DNA of 12,428 nucleotides from CAYWNA01 sp964459305 (GTDB lineage Bacteria; Planctomycetota; Planctomycetia; Pirellulales; Pirellulaceae): contig CAYWNA010000337.1 of assembly GCA_964459305.1 (NCBI GenBank), positions 1 through 12,428 on the forward strand, read 5' to 3'. The notes below the pieces were generated by a model. It was not told the origin of the DNA. It made no database searches and worked only from the letters and a program-made list of their open reading frames with translations. The stretch's first letter is position 1, and each line of letters begins with the position of its first letter. The translations under genes were made by a program, and so were the position numbers. Shown here piece after piece: positions 1 through 6,965 of the stretch.

Positions 1-64
1 GTAGCCGAGATCGCCCGAGTTTGGTTTTACCCTACGCAGACCAAAGTCTGGCGACTTCGGCTAC
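1..64. repeat. Imperfect inverted repeat downstream of the DUF362 gene
   Basis: Arms at 1-25 and 40-64 pair at 21 of 25 positions. The left arm begins GTAGCCGAGATCGCC and the right arm, read in reverse complement, begins GTAGCCGAAGTCGCC. A 14-base loop separates them. The element lies just past the stop of the minus-strand gene ending at 78, so it could fold in that transcript's 3' end. The sequence resembles dispersed repeats I remember from planctomycete genomes. It may extend to the left of the window. Confidence 0.7.
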
Positions 65-77
65 ATGCGGAAAACTG

Positions 78-1310
78 TCAATCCTGGCCGCGGGTGGTAG
101 ATTTCGGATTTCGTGCTTCGAGTTTCGAATTTCCCGGCGCATCGGATATGGCCGCGACGATTTGGCTGCCGACAGGGGGGCATCCGGGAACAAAGATGCC
201 GCCACCGCGTTGGCGGATGGTGCAATTGCCAATACAGAGCGCCCCTTCGGGCAGTTCCGTGTGGCCTTTGCCGATGGCGATGTTGATGGCGCTCTGTGTG
301 GGAAAGTAGTCGAAGATGAGGTCTTTGTAGCGATTCAAGAACAGCAACAGCGTCGACTGACACGCACTGCACGAGTTGTTGTCCAGAACGGTGATATTGG
401 GAAACTGGATTGTCAAGTTCTCAGGCGGAGGAGCGAAGGGCGCAGCCCAATCGCGCCAGTTGTCGGGGGTCACAGTCATACGGTCCAAGTCGATCTCGCC
501 GTAGCCGCGGCCGGCACCGATGCGCAGATGCGGGACGCGATCCGCCTGCGTACCCATCAATCCGCATGCTACGGCATCGGCGGCAAAGGCGTCGGTACTC
601 ACCACGACAACATCAAGAGGTTTGGCCTCTCCGGCGCTGGGCCCCAGACCTTCCATACCCACGGTGCCATCGATGATGGCAAGATGCGGGCGGAGCACGG
701 ACGACAGGTCTGCAATCGCAACATCGATGGGCTTCTCGCCGCTTCCTTCGACAGGTGGCAGCATGTGCAATTTCACCTTGCTCCGCCGCCAGAGGCATCC
801 CTTCATGTTCTTGACCGCCAGTGTTGCCCCGGTGTGCATGTGCATCTTCATGACCGGAACGGACACGACGAAATCGAATTCCAGCACTTCCGGACAGACC
901 TTGAGAGAATGGATCGCACGACCGTCGGGCACGGTCACCTCAACAAAGCGTCGTTGATCCATATCGATCAGAGGGCAATCACGCTCGCCGGCGATCGACG
1001 CAATACCCGCCGTGCCAAAGGCTTCCTGAACGTCGACACCCACAATCGGACTCTCTCCGACGGCCACATCTGCCCCCGCATCGCGGAAAATGTCGATCGC
1101 AGCCGCGACGACATCCGGGTGTGTTGCGATACCTGATCCGGGAGTCGCAACTCGGCCAACATTCGGCTTCAGCAGCACTCGTTTTCCGCGGACAGACGAG
1201 AGGTCGATCGGCTGCAATGCCGCGAGCGTGTTGGCATAGGCTCCGTTGCCATGCGCGACATACACTGTCGGATGCGTTGATGACGATAGAGCCGAATTAT
1301 GGAGGATCAT
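78..1310 (-). CDS. DUF362 domain protein with Cys-rich C-terminal segment
   Basis: This is a 410-residue cytosolic protein of the DUF362 family, whose members are often iron-sulfur or redox related and whose biochemical role is poorly known. Family signs are VLLKPNVG near residue 47, THPDVVAA, the VPVMKMHMHTGATLAVKNMKG stretch in mid-protein, and a VVSTDAFAADAVACGLMG segment. There is no signal peptide. The C-terminal third has C314 and C317 (CSAC), C359 and C363 (CIGNC), and C377 in VPGCPP. VPGCPP is a cluster-ligand motif also seen in NuoB and hydrogenase small subunits, so I infer a metal or Fe-S site. The last 18 or so residues are encoded by a seven-base tandem repeat and look like read-through past the natural end. 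The ATG at 1310 has only a weak GAAG about ten bases upstream. The nearest gene on the same strand starts at 2034, beyond a terminator, so this is probably a separate transcript. I am confident of the family but not of the function. Confidence 0.85.
   Translation of the reverse strand: MILHNSALSSSTHPTVYVAHGNGAYANTLAALQPIDLSSVRGKRVLLKPNVGRVATPGSGIATHPDVVAAAIDIFRDAGADVAVGESPIVGVDVQEAFGTAGIASIAGERDCPLIDMDQRRFVEVTVPDGRAIHSLKVCPEVLEFDFVVSVPVMKMHMHTGATLAVKNMKGCLWRRSKVKLHMLPPVEGSGEKPIDVAIADLSSVLRPHLAIIDGTVGMEGLGPSAGEAKPLDVVVVSTDAFAADAVACGLMGTQADRVPHLRIGAGRGYGEIDLDRMTVTPDNWRDWAAPFAPPPENLTIQFPNITVLDNNSCSACQSTLLLFLNRYKDLIFDYFPTQSAINIAIGKGHTELPEGALCIGNCTIRQRGGGIFVPGCPPVGSQIVAAISDAPGNSKLEARNPKSTTRGQD
103..133. 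repeat. Seven-base tandem repeat TTCGNNN in the end of the DUF362 gene
   Basis: Four consecutive heptamers, TTCGGAT, TTCGTGC, TTCGAGT and TTCGAAT, are followed by TTC. The period of seven is not a multiple of three, so this is a DNA-level repeat and not a protein repeat, although it falls inside the last codons of the DUF362 frame. Similar strings occur widely between planctomycete genes as far as I recall. Confidence 0.7.
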
Positions 1311-1365
1311 TCAGACTGGCTTCAAGAGCATAGGAGACAGACGCGATTCTGCTTCGAACATCATT

Positions 1366-1447
1366 CGTTTAACCGCGACCCGCCAGGGGAGCGCGTCCGA
1401 GCGACGGTGATTTCCCACGCGTTCCCCTGGCGGGTCGCGATCAAACG
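1366..1447. repeat. Long palindromic repeat, GCGACCCGCCAGGGG family
   Basis: Arms at 1366-1396 and 1417-1447 pair at 28 of 31 positions around a 20-base loop. The core of each arm is GCGACCCGCCAGGGG. It lies upstream of the DUF362 start at 1310, in the gap before the next gene on the same strand. The three mismatches are two transitions near the arm end and one near the loop. I recall this core as a common dispersed repeat in planctomycetes. It could form a very stable hairpin in RNA of either strand. Confidence 0.85.
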
Positions 1448-1599
1448 TTACACGAGCAGACGCCTAGAGGGATGATAGGGGACCAACGGCCTGTGTGTCA
1501 AGAAACCCGTCGGCCTCGCCCGTTTCACGGGATCAGTGAGATAGTCAACAGTGGAGTTTTCCGATTTCTTCGCGGAAGTTGCTTCATCTGCTTTCCCCC

Positions 1600-1644
1600 A
1601 AAGAAAGAACCCGTGGACGGCCGCAGCCCACGGGTTCTTTCTTT
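1600..1644 (-). terminator. Rho-independent type terminator of the small secreted protein gene
   Basis: A perfect 17-base stem (1600-1616 with 1628-1644) surrounds an 11-base loop. Read on the minus strand, the 3' side of the stem is CCACGGGTTCTTTCTTT, which gives a GC core followed by a U-rich run. It begins 36 bases past the stop codon at 1681. The A-rich left foot makes it nearly symmetric, so it may work in both directions. It separates the 1681-2034 gene from the DUF362 gene. Confidence 0.8.
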
Positions 1645-1680
1645 GTCAAACGCCTGCGTTGGACGCATGTGACGAAACAG

Positions 1681-2034
1681 TTACGGCTGCAAGGCCTGAA
1701 GCTGTGCCCAAATCTGTCGGCGGCGTTCGATAATGTCCAGGGCGCGGTCGACGCGTTCTTCGCGGGTATCCAAGGCCGTGTCGCGTCGCTCTTCCACCAC
1801 ATCCTGAAACGTGTCGCGTCGTTCTTCGACGATCTCGCGGGCCGCATAGTGCCGACCTTGAACCACGGTCGCCCTGGTCGCACGCGGCGCTGCGTACACC
1901 GGTCGAACCGGTCGGGCAACTCGTCCTCCCACCGCCACACCAACTCGGCCGACTCGAACTCTGATGCCGGCCGAAGCCGTCGAGGAAACCAGCAAGACAC
2001 AAGCCGTTGCCAAACTGAGAACTAAAGTCTTCAT
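1681..2034 (-). CDS. Small secreted Arg-rich protein with four 11-residue repeats
   Basis: This is a 117-residue protein of unknown function. Residues 1-22 form a clear signal peptide: MK, a hydrophobic core, then an ASA cleavage site before G23. Residues 23-66 are basic and rich in Val, Arg and Gly. Residues 68-111 are four exact-length 11-mers, IVEERRDTFQD, VVEERRDTALD, TREERVDRALD and IIERRRQIWAQ, which predict a charged amphipathic helix or hendecad coiled coil. The protein should be exported to the periplasm or cell surface. The start at 2034 is chosen over an in-frame ATG at 2049 because GGGAGG (2042-2047) lies seven bases upstream and the signal peptide begins there. The gene stands alone, with a strong terminator downstream. 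I recognise no named family. Structural, DNA-binding or metal-chaperone roles would all be guesses. Confidence 0.8.
   Translation of the reverse strand: MKTLVLSLATACVLLVSSTASAGIRVRVGRVGVAVGGRVARPVRPVYAAPRATRATVVQGRHYAAREIVEERRDTFQDVVEERRDTALDTREERVDRALDIIERRRQIWAQLQALQP
1702..1833 (-). repeat. Four 33-base tandem coding repeats
   Basis: These 132 bases encode the four 11-residue units of the small secreted protein. The first two units are almost identical at the protein level (VEERRDT shared) and the later two have diverged. That pattern suggests in-frame tandem duplication. Confidence 0.75.
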
Positions 2035-2041
2035 CACACTA

Positions 2042-2047
2042 CCTCCC
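2042..2047 (-). promoter_or_regulatory. Ribosome binding site GGGAGG
   Basis: GGGAGG on the minus strand is separated by seven bases from the ATG at 2034. It settles the start of the small secreted protein and rules out the longer in-frame ATG at 2049, which would overlap this site. Confidence 0.8.
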
Positions 2048-2049
2048 AT

Positions 2050-2674
2050 TGAAAGATGTTTTGGAACAACCGAGTTGGATCAGCATTTTCTTGCCTCTCC
2101 CGTCCTTTCACCCGTATCTACCCAGGTCCTATGGAGATCCTGCGCGCACCGGAAAAAAGAATCTGTGCAATTTCCCGTCATGCCTCAAGAGAGCACAACT
2201 GGATCATCCACGAGCCTTCGCGCGATTGCCGTAACGTGCTTTGCAGCAAAGAGTTAGGGAGGGCATGCGTAAATATTCGGCGAACCCGTGGAGGTGAGCG
2301 ACGCTAGGGCGTCGAAAATGTGCCCTTGACACGGTAATCCGAAGGAAGGACAGCAGGCGATTTCTCTTCCGTGGAGTTAAGGCTGCCCATGTGGGAGGGC
2401 GAGGCTCCCGCCGAGTCGCGGCTCCGCAGGAGCGTCGCCCTCCCGAAACAAAACCCGAACGATCGCAATATTCACGCTATAACAACTTTGGCGCCCCCTA
2501 GAGCGACGCTATCGCTAAATTTTCCTGGACTCTTGGCCTGGCTAGCATTGCAGTCCCACGTCTTCGGCGAATGTTTACGGTCATGCCTACTGCTGGCTGC
2601 CAATGCAGTACATGTTCATCCTTGAAACGCTGCGCAACCTGGGCCTTGACAGCCGCAAAAAGGAAGACCATCGA
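2050..2674. other. Gene-free region of about 625 bases
   Basis: No open frame here looks like a real gene: those present have no family resemblance and no good ribosome binding site. The region holds one GGGAGGGCGAGGCTCC hairpin repeat (2393-2444), flanked by two copies of the 11-mer GAGCGACGCTA (2296-2306 and 2501-2511). The first copy is part of a small hairpin, CGACGC-TAGG-GCGTCG, at 2299-2314. The part nearest 2050 should carry the promoter of the small secreted gene, but I could not identify convincing -35 and -10 boxes. The part nearest 2674 is the 3' flank of the radical SAM gene and shows no clear terminator. Confidence 0.6.
2393..2444. repeat. GGGAGGGCGAGGCTCC palindromic repeat, copy 1
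   Basis: A 52-base near-palindrome starts GGGAGGGCGAGGCTCC and ends GGAGCGTCGCCCTCCC. The arms pair with one mismatch over the outer 16 bases. A second member of the same family occurs at 8007-8076. I recall this as a very common dispersed element in planctomycete genomes. Confidence 0.85.
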
Positions 2675-3553
2675 TTACAGCCCGCGCCAGGCTTCCGGCC
2701 GCAGGGCAGATTTGCCGCGTGCCAGTGCCTCGTCAAGGGTGCCCAGTAGACGTTGCTTGTCTCGCGAGAGTGTCCCGGCCAGAGGCACGTAGTTGGAGGC
2801 GTGATTGGTGCGGAAAAGACAGCGGGAGAGACCGTCGTCAGTATGCAGAATGACTTGGCGCAATTCGGCCAGCATGTCTTCCGCTTCCATGAGCTGAAAC
2901 GTGCCTTCGCGCCATTGTTGATACAGCGGAGTACCGGGAACAAGCATCAGCGTCAGCAGCGAGAAGTAAGTTGGGTCCATGGCGCTGACCACTCGCCCGG
3001 TCGCCTCGGCATGCTCCGACGAGAGTCCCGCACCGCCCATGCCCAGAATTCCGATAACCGAGACTCGAATCCCGGCCGCCTTGGCATGGTGCACCGCCTC
3101 GACCATCTCGGCGGCCGTGGCACCCTTGTTGATTCGCCGGAGAACCTCCTCGCTGCCGCTTTCCAATCCGATGTAGACGACGTGCAGCCTTTTTTCGCGA
3201 AGCAACTTGAGCTCGTCTTGGCTCTTGTTCAGCAGATCGCGGGCGTTGGCATACATCCCAATTCGTCCCAGGTTGGGAAAGGCGGATGAGAGCGCATCGA
3301 AGATCGGAACGAGCCGGCTCATGCTCAGTGTCAGCGCATTGCCGTCGGCCAAGAAGACACGGCGCACATCGGGTATGATCCCACGGGTCAACTCGATGTC
3401 TTCCAAGACCTCATCCACAGGCCGAATCTGGAACGGCTTGTCAAGGTACGTGCCACAAAACGTACAGCCGTTATGAGAACACCCGTACGTGATCTGCAGA
3501 ATGTAGCTTTCCGCCTCGCTCGGAGGTCGGACGACGGTGCCATGGTAACGCAT
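2675..3553 (-). CDS. Radical SAM protein
   Basis: This is a 292-residue cytosolic radical SAM enzyme. The [4Fe-4S] ligands are C25, C30 and C33 in GCSHNGCTFCG. The spacing is CX4CX2C rather than the canonical CX3CX2C, and I recall it as normal for a subfamily that begins RPPSEA and continues ILQITYGCS. Downstream features of the TIM barrel are visible: VFLADGNAL, then VYIGLESGSEEVLRRINKG (the usual GLESG strand), then IGILGMGG. No extra SPASM, TRAM or B12-binding domain is present, and the length fits a bare core domain. The start is set at the second in-frame ATG (3553) because the conserved MRYHGTVVRPPSEA begins there; an ATG at 3568 would add five residues. Neither start has a good ribosome binding site. 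The gene is divergent from the hydrolase gene at 3807. Its substrate cannot be told from the sequence. Confidence 0.88.
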   Translation of the reverse strand: MRYHGTVVRPPSEAESYILQITYGCSHNGCTFCGTYLDKPFQIRPVDEVLEDIELTRGIIPDVRRVFLADGNALTLSMSRLVPIFDALSSAFPNLGRIGMYANARDLLNKSQDELKLLREKRLHVVYIGLESGSEEVLRRINKGATAAEMVEAVHHAKAAGIRVSVIGILGMGGAGLSSEHAEATGRVVSAMDPTYFSLLTLMLVPGTPLYQQWREGTFQLMEAEDMLAELRQVILHTDDGLSRCLFRTNHASNYVPLAGTLSRDKQRLLGTLDEALARGKSALRPEAWRGL

Positions 3554-3678
3554 GTTTGCACCATACACAGAGTGCAGAGTTTAGGCAACGGGCGGGTCAC
3601 TCGCCGACTTCGAAGCGGTGATTGTTCTTCGCGACTGTGCCCAACCGTTCGTTTCCTGAGCGAGGCTCACGAGAAAAG

Positions 3679-3739
3679 TATAATCGTTGGACGATCGCAA
3701 CACCAAATGTCCAGCGGGCGGGGCGATTTCGGTTATAAT
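3679..3739 (+). promoter_or_regulatory. Possible promoter region with two TATAAT boxes
   Basis: TATAAT occurs at 3679-3684 and again at 3734-3739 in the gap between the divergent radical SAM and ceramidase-like genes. Both face the plus-strand gene starting at 3807. No good TTGACA-like box lies 16-18 bases upstream of either, so this rests on the -10 match alone. Confidence 0.3.
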
Positions 3740-3790
3740 CTAGCCGATGCTCTTTCACCCGTCGGCTGATTGCGTCGTTGGTGTTTGAAC

Positions 3791-3796
3791 GGAAGG
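3791..3796 (+). promoter_or_regulatory. Ribosome binding site GGAAGG
   Basis: GGAAGG ends ten bases before the ATG at 3807. It supports that start for the ceramidase-like gene, at a spacing slightly longer than ideal. Confidence 0.55.
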
Positions 3797-3806
3797 TTGA
3801 CGAAAT

Positions 3807-5282
3807 ATGAAACGCGTGGAATCACCGCAGTGCCGTTGCCTGGCTGGAGTGGCGCGAGGCGACATCACGCCTCCGGTTGGCATCTACCATCGTATGTGGG
3901 GAGCCGCCACTCACGATCGTTCCACTGGCGTGCACCGTCCGTTGACGGCAACGGTGCTGTACCTTGGCAATCTGAACGGCCACGGGTCGCCGGAGGACAG
4001 TAAGGTCGTCGTCGCGTTGGACCATTGTCTGCTGGGGACGCGCGAAATGAACGATCTGCTGGATCGCGTCAGTTCGGCGGCCAAGGTCCCCCGCGATTCG
4101 ATCGTCGTCTTCTTCTCGCACACGCACGCGGCGGGATTGATGGGGCTGGACCGCCAGCACTTGCCCGGTGGCGATTTGATTCCCAAATACTTGGAAGAGC
4201 TCGCGGCTAAAGTCGCGAAGCTGGTTCAAAAGTCGCGCGAGGCAAAACGGCCTGCGGTCGTTGCATTCGGCGTGGGGCGTTGCAGCATGGGTGCCAATCG
4301 CGACTACTTTGATGAAGAGCTCGGGCAGTTCGTTTGTGGATTCAATCCCGGCGGGAAAGCAGACGATCAGGTACTGGTGTGCCGGCTGAGCGACGATCGT
4401 GAGCGGCCGGTCGCGACGATCGTCAACTATGCATGTCATCCAACCACGCTGGCCTGGGAAAACACTTTGATCAGCCCCGACTACGTGGGAGCCATGCGCG
4501 AAGTGGTCGAACAGGCGACCGGTGCTCCGTGCATGTTCATTCAAGGAGCGTCCGGGGACATCGGGCCGCGGGATGGGTTTGTTGGAGACACAGCCGTAGC
4601 AGATCGGAACGGTCGTCAACTCGGCCATGCAGTATTATCTGCGCTGGAAACGCTCCCTGCTGCGGGCATGAGCTACGAGTATGCCGGCCCTGTGGTCTCC
4701 GGTGCAACACTGGGGATATGGGAGTACGTGCCGATTCCCAAAGAGCGCAAGAGCCAACTCGCGGCTTGGCAGTCGCAACGATTTGTCCTATCACTCAAGT
4801 ACCGCGATGACATGTCGAAGCCTGAAGAACTGCTCGAAGAGCGAGAGAAATGGCAGAAGCGGGAAGAGGAGGCGCGATCCGCTGGTGATACGGTTCGTAC
4901 CCGCGATGCACGAGCCATGGTCGAACGCATGACGCGGCGTCTGAATCGGATTCGTCAGCTACCGCCCGGCGATTCTTTCCCGTTCCCGGTCGACCTGTGG
5001 CGAATGGGAGACAGTGTTTGGGTGGGAGTGAACGGCGAGCCTTACAACTTGTTGCAGCGTGAGCTGCGCAGCCGTTTTCCGGACATGCCGATCGTTGTCG
5101 GTACGTTGGCGAACGGTTCGGGCGTCTCGTACTTGCTGAACGAGGCATCGTATGGAAAGAGGCTGTACCAGGAGAACGTATCTCTGTTGGCGAAAGGTTG
5201 TCTGGAATCGCTGATTGACGCGATCGCGGCCAAGATCCAGGAAATGGGACTTCGCGCGGAAGACGTGGCCGCGTCGCGATAA
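3807..5282 (+). CDS. Ceramidase-fold (neutral ceramidase N-terminal domain) hydrolase-like protein
   Basis: This is a 491-residue protein with the neutral/alkaline non-lysosomal ceramidase N-terminal domain. Signs are ARGDITPPVG near residue 17, the zinc-binding FSHTH (H105, H107), NYACHPTTL with H211, QGASGDIGPR at 246-255, GVNGEPYN with E411, and SGVSYLLNEASYG with Y442. These match the zinc ligands I recall for the Pseudomonas enzyme. That enzyme's nucleophilic Ser sits in GDVSP. Here the motif is GDIGP, with G253 in that place. There is no signal peptide and no C-terminal immunoglobulin-like domain. A charged helical insert (about 310-390, rich in Glu, Arg and Lys) precedes the second half. 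A true ceramidase is therefore unlikely. A cytosolic metal-dependent hydrolase acting on a sugar-acid derivative is my inference from the two genes that follow on the same strand. Confidence 0.85.
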   Translation: MKRVESPQCRCLAGVARGDITPPVGIYHRMWGAATHDRSTGVHRPLTATVLYLGNLNGHGSPEDSKVVVALDHCLLGTREMNDLLDRVSSAAKVPRDSIVVFFSHTHAAGLMGLDRQHLPGGDLIPKYLEELAAKVAKLVQKSREAKRPAVVAFGVGRCSMGANRDYFDEELGQFVCGFNPGGKADDQVLVCRLSDDRERPVATIVNYACHPTTLAWENTLISPDYVGAMREVVEQATGAPCMFIQGASGDIGPRDGFVGDTAVADRNGRQLGHAVLSALETLPAAGMSYEYAGPVVSGATLGIWEYVPIPKERKSQLAAWQSQRFVLSLKYRDDMSKPEELLEEREKWQKREEEARSAGDTVRTRDARAMVERMTRRLNRIRQLPPGDSFPFPVDLWRMGDSVWVGVNGEPYNLLQRELRSRFPDMPIVVGTLANGSGVSYLLNEASYGKRLYQENVSLLAKGCLESLIDAIAAKIQEMGLRAEDVAASR

Positions 5283-5330
5283 TCTTGGATAGGAGAAAAC
5301 TGAGGCAACAGAGGGCGGGCAGTGGAAACG

Positions 5331-5411
5331 ATATTCTTGCCCCTTATTTTCTTGCCATCCTCTTCCCGGACATCGGGGTGGGCAAGAATATGGCTGGCAA
5401 GAAAATGAAAT
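5331..5411. repeat. Inverted repeat built from TTCTTGCC units
   Basis: The left side has two units of the form TWTTCTTGCC separated by five bases (5332-5356). The right side has the same pair in reverse complement (GGCAAGAATA and GGCAAGAAAA, 5381-5405) at the same 15-base period. The element sits in the 255-base gap between the ceramidase-like gene and the dehydratase gene. The GGCAAGAAAATGAAAT portion is a string I remember from planctomycete intergenic DNA. Confidence 0.7.
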
Positions 5412-5537
5412 CAACATCGAAGAATCATAGTTTTTCTTGAATCTTGAAGGGCCTAATGCGCTCACGTGGGGGCACGCGGTTCGTTTGTTCCGCGACGGAT
5501 CCGGGCCGTATTCGCGACAAACCTCGAAAACTACATC

Positions 5538-6716
5538 ATGAAAATCACAAGAATCGAAACACACGTCTGTCACGCACGGATGAGAAACTGGGTATTCGTC
5601 AAGGTCACGACCGACGAACCGGGATTGTTTGGCTGGGGAGAAGCCACGCTGGAATGGCACACGCGAGCAGTCGTGGGGGCCGTGGAAGATCTAGCGGCGC
5701 TGGTCGTCGGCGAAGATCCGCGACGGATCGAGCACCTGTGGCAGATGATGTATCGCCAGCATTTCTGGCACGGTCATGGCATCGTCCGCTCGACCGCCAT
5801 TTCGGGAATCGATGTCGCTTTGTGGGATATCGCCGGCAAGATTGCGGGCATTCCGTGTTCGCAACTGTGGGGTGGACCCGTGCGGGATTGGATTCGCACC
5901 TATTGTCACTTGGGCGGAGGCCGGATGGAAGATTTCTACGAGATAAGTGTCGATGATGCAAAACGGTTCGGCGAAATGGCAAAAGCCGCGGTCGAACAGG
6001 GCTTCACCGCCATGAAAAGCATGGCGGTTCCGCCGACCATGCCAATCGAAGGACTCCGGCCGATACGTCTGGCCGAGGCGGCCGTATCGGCGATGCGCGA
6101 CGCCGTTGGGGATGACATCGATCTGATGGTCGACTGCCACGCTCGGCCTTCGCCGGCGATGGGATTGAAATTCGGCAAGGCCCTTGATCCATACGGCCTG
6201 TATTTCTTCGAGGAGCCGTGTTGGCCGGAGAACATTGACGGACTGGCGACGATCAACAAGGCGCTCGTCACGCCGGTTGCGACCGGCGAGCGGATCACCG
6301 ACTTGTCCTACTTCCAGGAGCTTTTCGCCAAGCGAGGCTGTGAGATCTGCCAACTGGACATCACCCACTGCGGCGGGCTGACCGCAGCCCGTCGCATTGC
6401 CGCATTGGCCGACTCGCACCGCATCGCCTTGGCACCCCATAATCCACAAGGTCCGGTCAGCACCGCAGCGTCGCTGGAATTCGGCTTCTCGCAACCCGGT
6501 TACATCATCTGTGAGACCGTTCACGGAGATGTGCCCTGGCGGGACGATATCGTCGATGAAGGACTTGTGATCGACCCCAACGGACGACTCGTGCACCCCA
6601 ATACGCGGCCGGGCCTGGGCATTTCCATCAACGAAGACGAAGTGAAGAAGCATCCGTTCGAGCAAGAACTGCCCCAGCGAGTCTTCTATCCCGACGGAAG
6701 CATAGGAGACTGGTGA
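5538..6716 (+). CDS. Galactonate dehydratase-like enzyme (enolase superfamily, mandelate racemase/muconate lactonizing family)
   Basis: This is a 392-residue cytosolic enzyme predicted to remove water from an aldonic acid and yield a 2-keto-3-deoxy acid. The N-terminal capping domain (about 1-120) carries WGEATLEWHTRAV and ISGIDVALWDIAGK. The barrel carries the Mg ligands D199 (VDCH), E225 (FFEEP) and E251 (TGERI), with H201 and H301 (APHNPQGP) as acid/base candidates. The spacings 199/201/225/251/301 equal those I recall for E. coli DgoD (183/185/209/235/285), all shifted by 16. This supports a galactonate-dehydratase-type active site, though related gluconate, xylonate or fuconate substrates cannot be excluded. 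The start is at 5538, where MKITRIETHVCHAR begins the family homology. An upstream in-frame ATG at 5466 would add 24 unrelated residues. No clear ribosome binding site is seen. A DHDPS-family lyase follows, which suits a dehydratase-then-lyase pathway. Confidence 0.9.
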   Translation: MKITRIETHVCHARMRNWVFVKVTTDEPGLFGWGEATLEWHTRAVVGAVEDLAALVVGEDPRRIEHLWQMMYRQHFWHGHGIVRSTAISGIDVALWDIAGKIAGIPCSQLWGGPVRDWIRTYCHLGGGRMEDFYEISVDDAKRFGEMAKAAVEQGFTAMKSMAVPPTMPIEGLRPIRLAEAAVSAMRDAVGDDIDLMVDCHARPSPAMGLKFGKALDPYGLYFFEEPCWPENIDGLATINKALVTPVATGERITDLSYFQELFAKRGCEICQLDITHCGGLTAARRIAALADSHRIALAPHNPQGPVSTAASLEFGFSQPGYIICETVHGDVPWRDDIVDEGLVIDPNGRLVHPNTRPGLGISINEDEVKKHPFEQELPQRVFYPDGSIGDW

Positions 6717-6858
6717 GTACCGTTCGAGAAATAGGTGTCCCAAGACAGGAAACTTCGGCCGTAAAGAGGTGGGGTAGGCTTCCATCCTGTCAGGTCAATC
6801 GGGCGACAGGCTGGAAGCCTATCCCACGAGAATCGGACACTTATTTCTCAAACGGTGC
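6717..6858. repeat. Nested inverted repeat element of 142 bases
   Basis: Outer arms at 6717-6740 and 6835-6858 pair at 21 of 24 positions (left arm GTACCGTTCGAGAAATAGG and on). Inner arms at 6769-6791 and 6805-6827 pair at 21 of 23 (core TAGGCTTCCAGCCTGTC). The element starts on the base right after the dehydratase stop codon. The nested, non-coding, about 140-base structure looks like a small non-autonomous mobile element, although no target-site duplication was identified. Confidence 0.8.
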
Positions 6859-6875
6859 TAAATACGCGATCACAA

Positions 6876-6947
6876 GTGTTCGTAGCACCGCCTTTAGGCG
6901 GTCTTGCGGGCCCTGCGGATTCCGGCTGAAGCCGGTACTACGAACAC
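6876..6947. repeat. Palindromic repeat with TGTTCGTAG termini
   Basis: Arms at 6876-6901 and 6922-6947 pair at 22 of 26 positions. Each arm also contains its own small hairpin, CCGCC-TTTA-GGCGG on the left and CCGGC-TTCA-GCCGG on the right, so a cruciform or a two-hairpin form is possible. It ends 18 bases before the earliest start of the lyase gene and could influence that gene's translation. Confidence 0.8.
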
Positions 6948-6965
6948 GGTAAGCCTACGGAAGAA

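Noticed and set aside
103..133. Short tandem repeat considered as a CRISPR fragment
   Set aside because: Units are seven bases with no spacers and no cas gene is present.
21..1136. Long plus-strand open frame of 371 codons antisense to the DUF362 gene
   Set aside because: It is a shadow of a GC-rich gene on the opposite strand; its product has no recognisable domain and an odd His/Arg-rich composition, and the minus-strand frame has clear family motifs.
2371..2625. 84-codon plus-strand frame in the 2050-2674 gap
   Set aside because: It starts in unique DNA and runs straight through the palindromic repeat at 2393-2444; no ribosome binding site or family resemblance.
5691..6785. 364-codon minus-strand open frame across the dehydratase gene
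   Set aside because: The plus-strand frame has all five catalytic residues of the family at correct spacing; the antisense product has no family resemblance and runs into a repeat.
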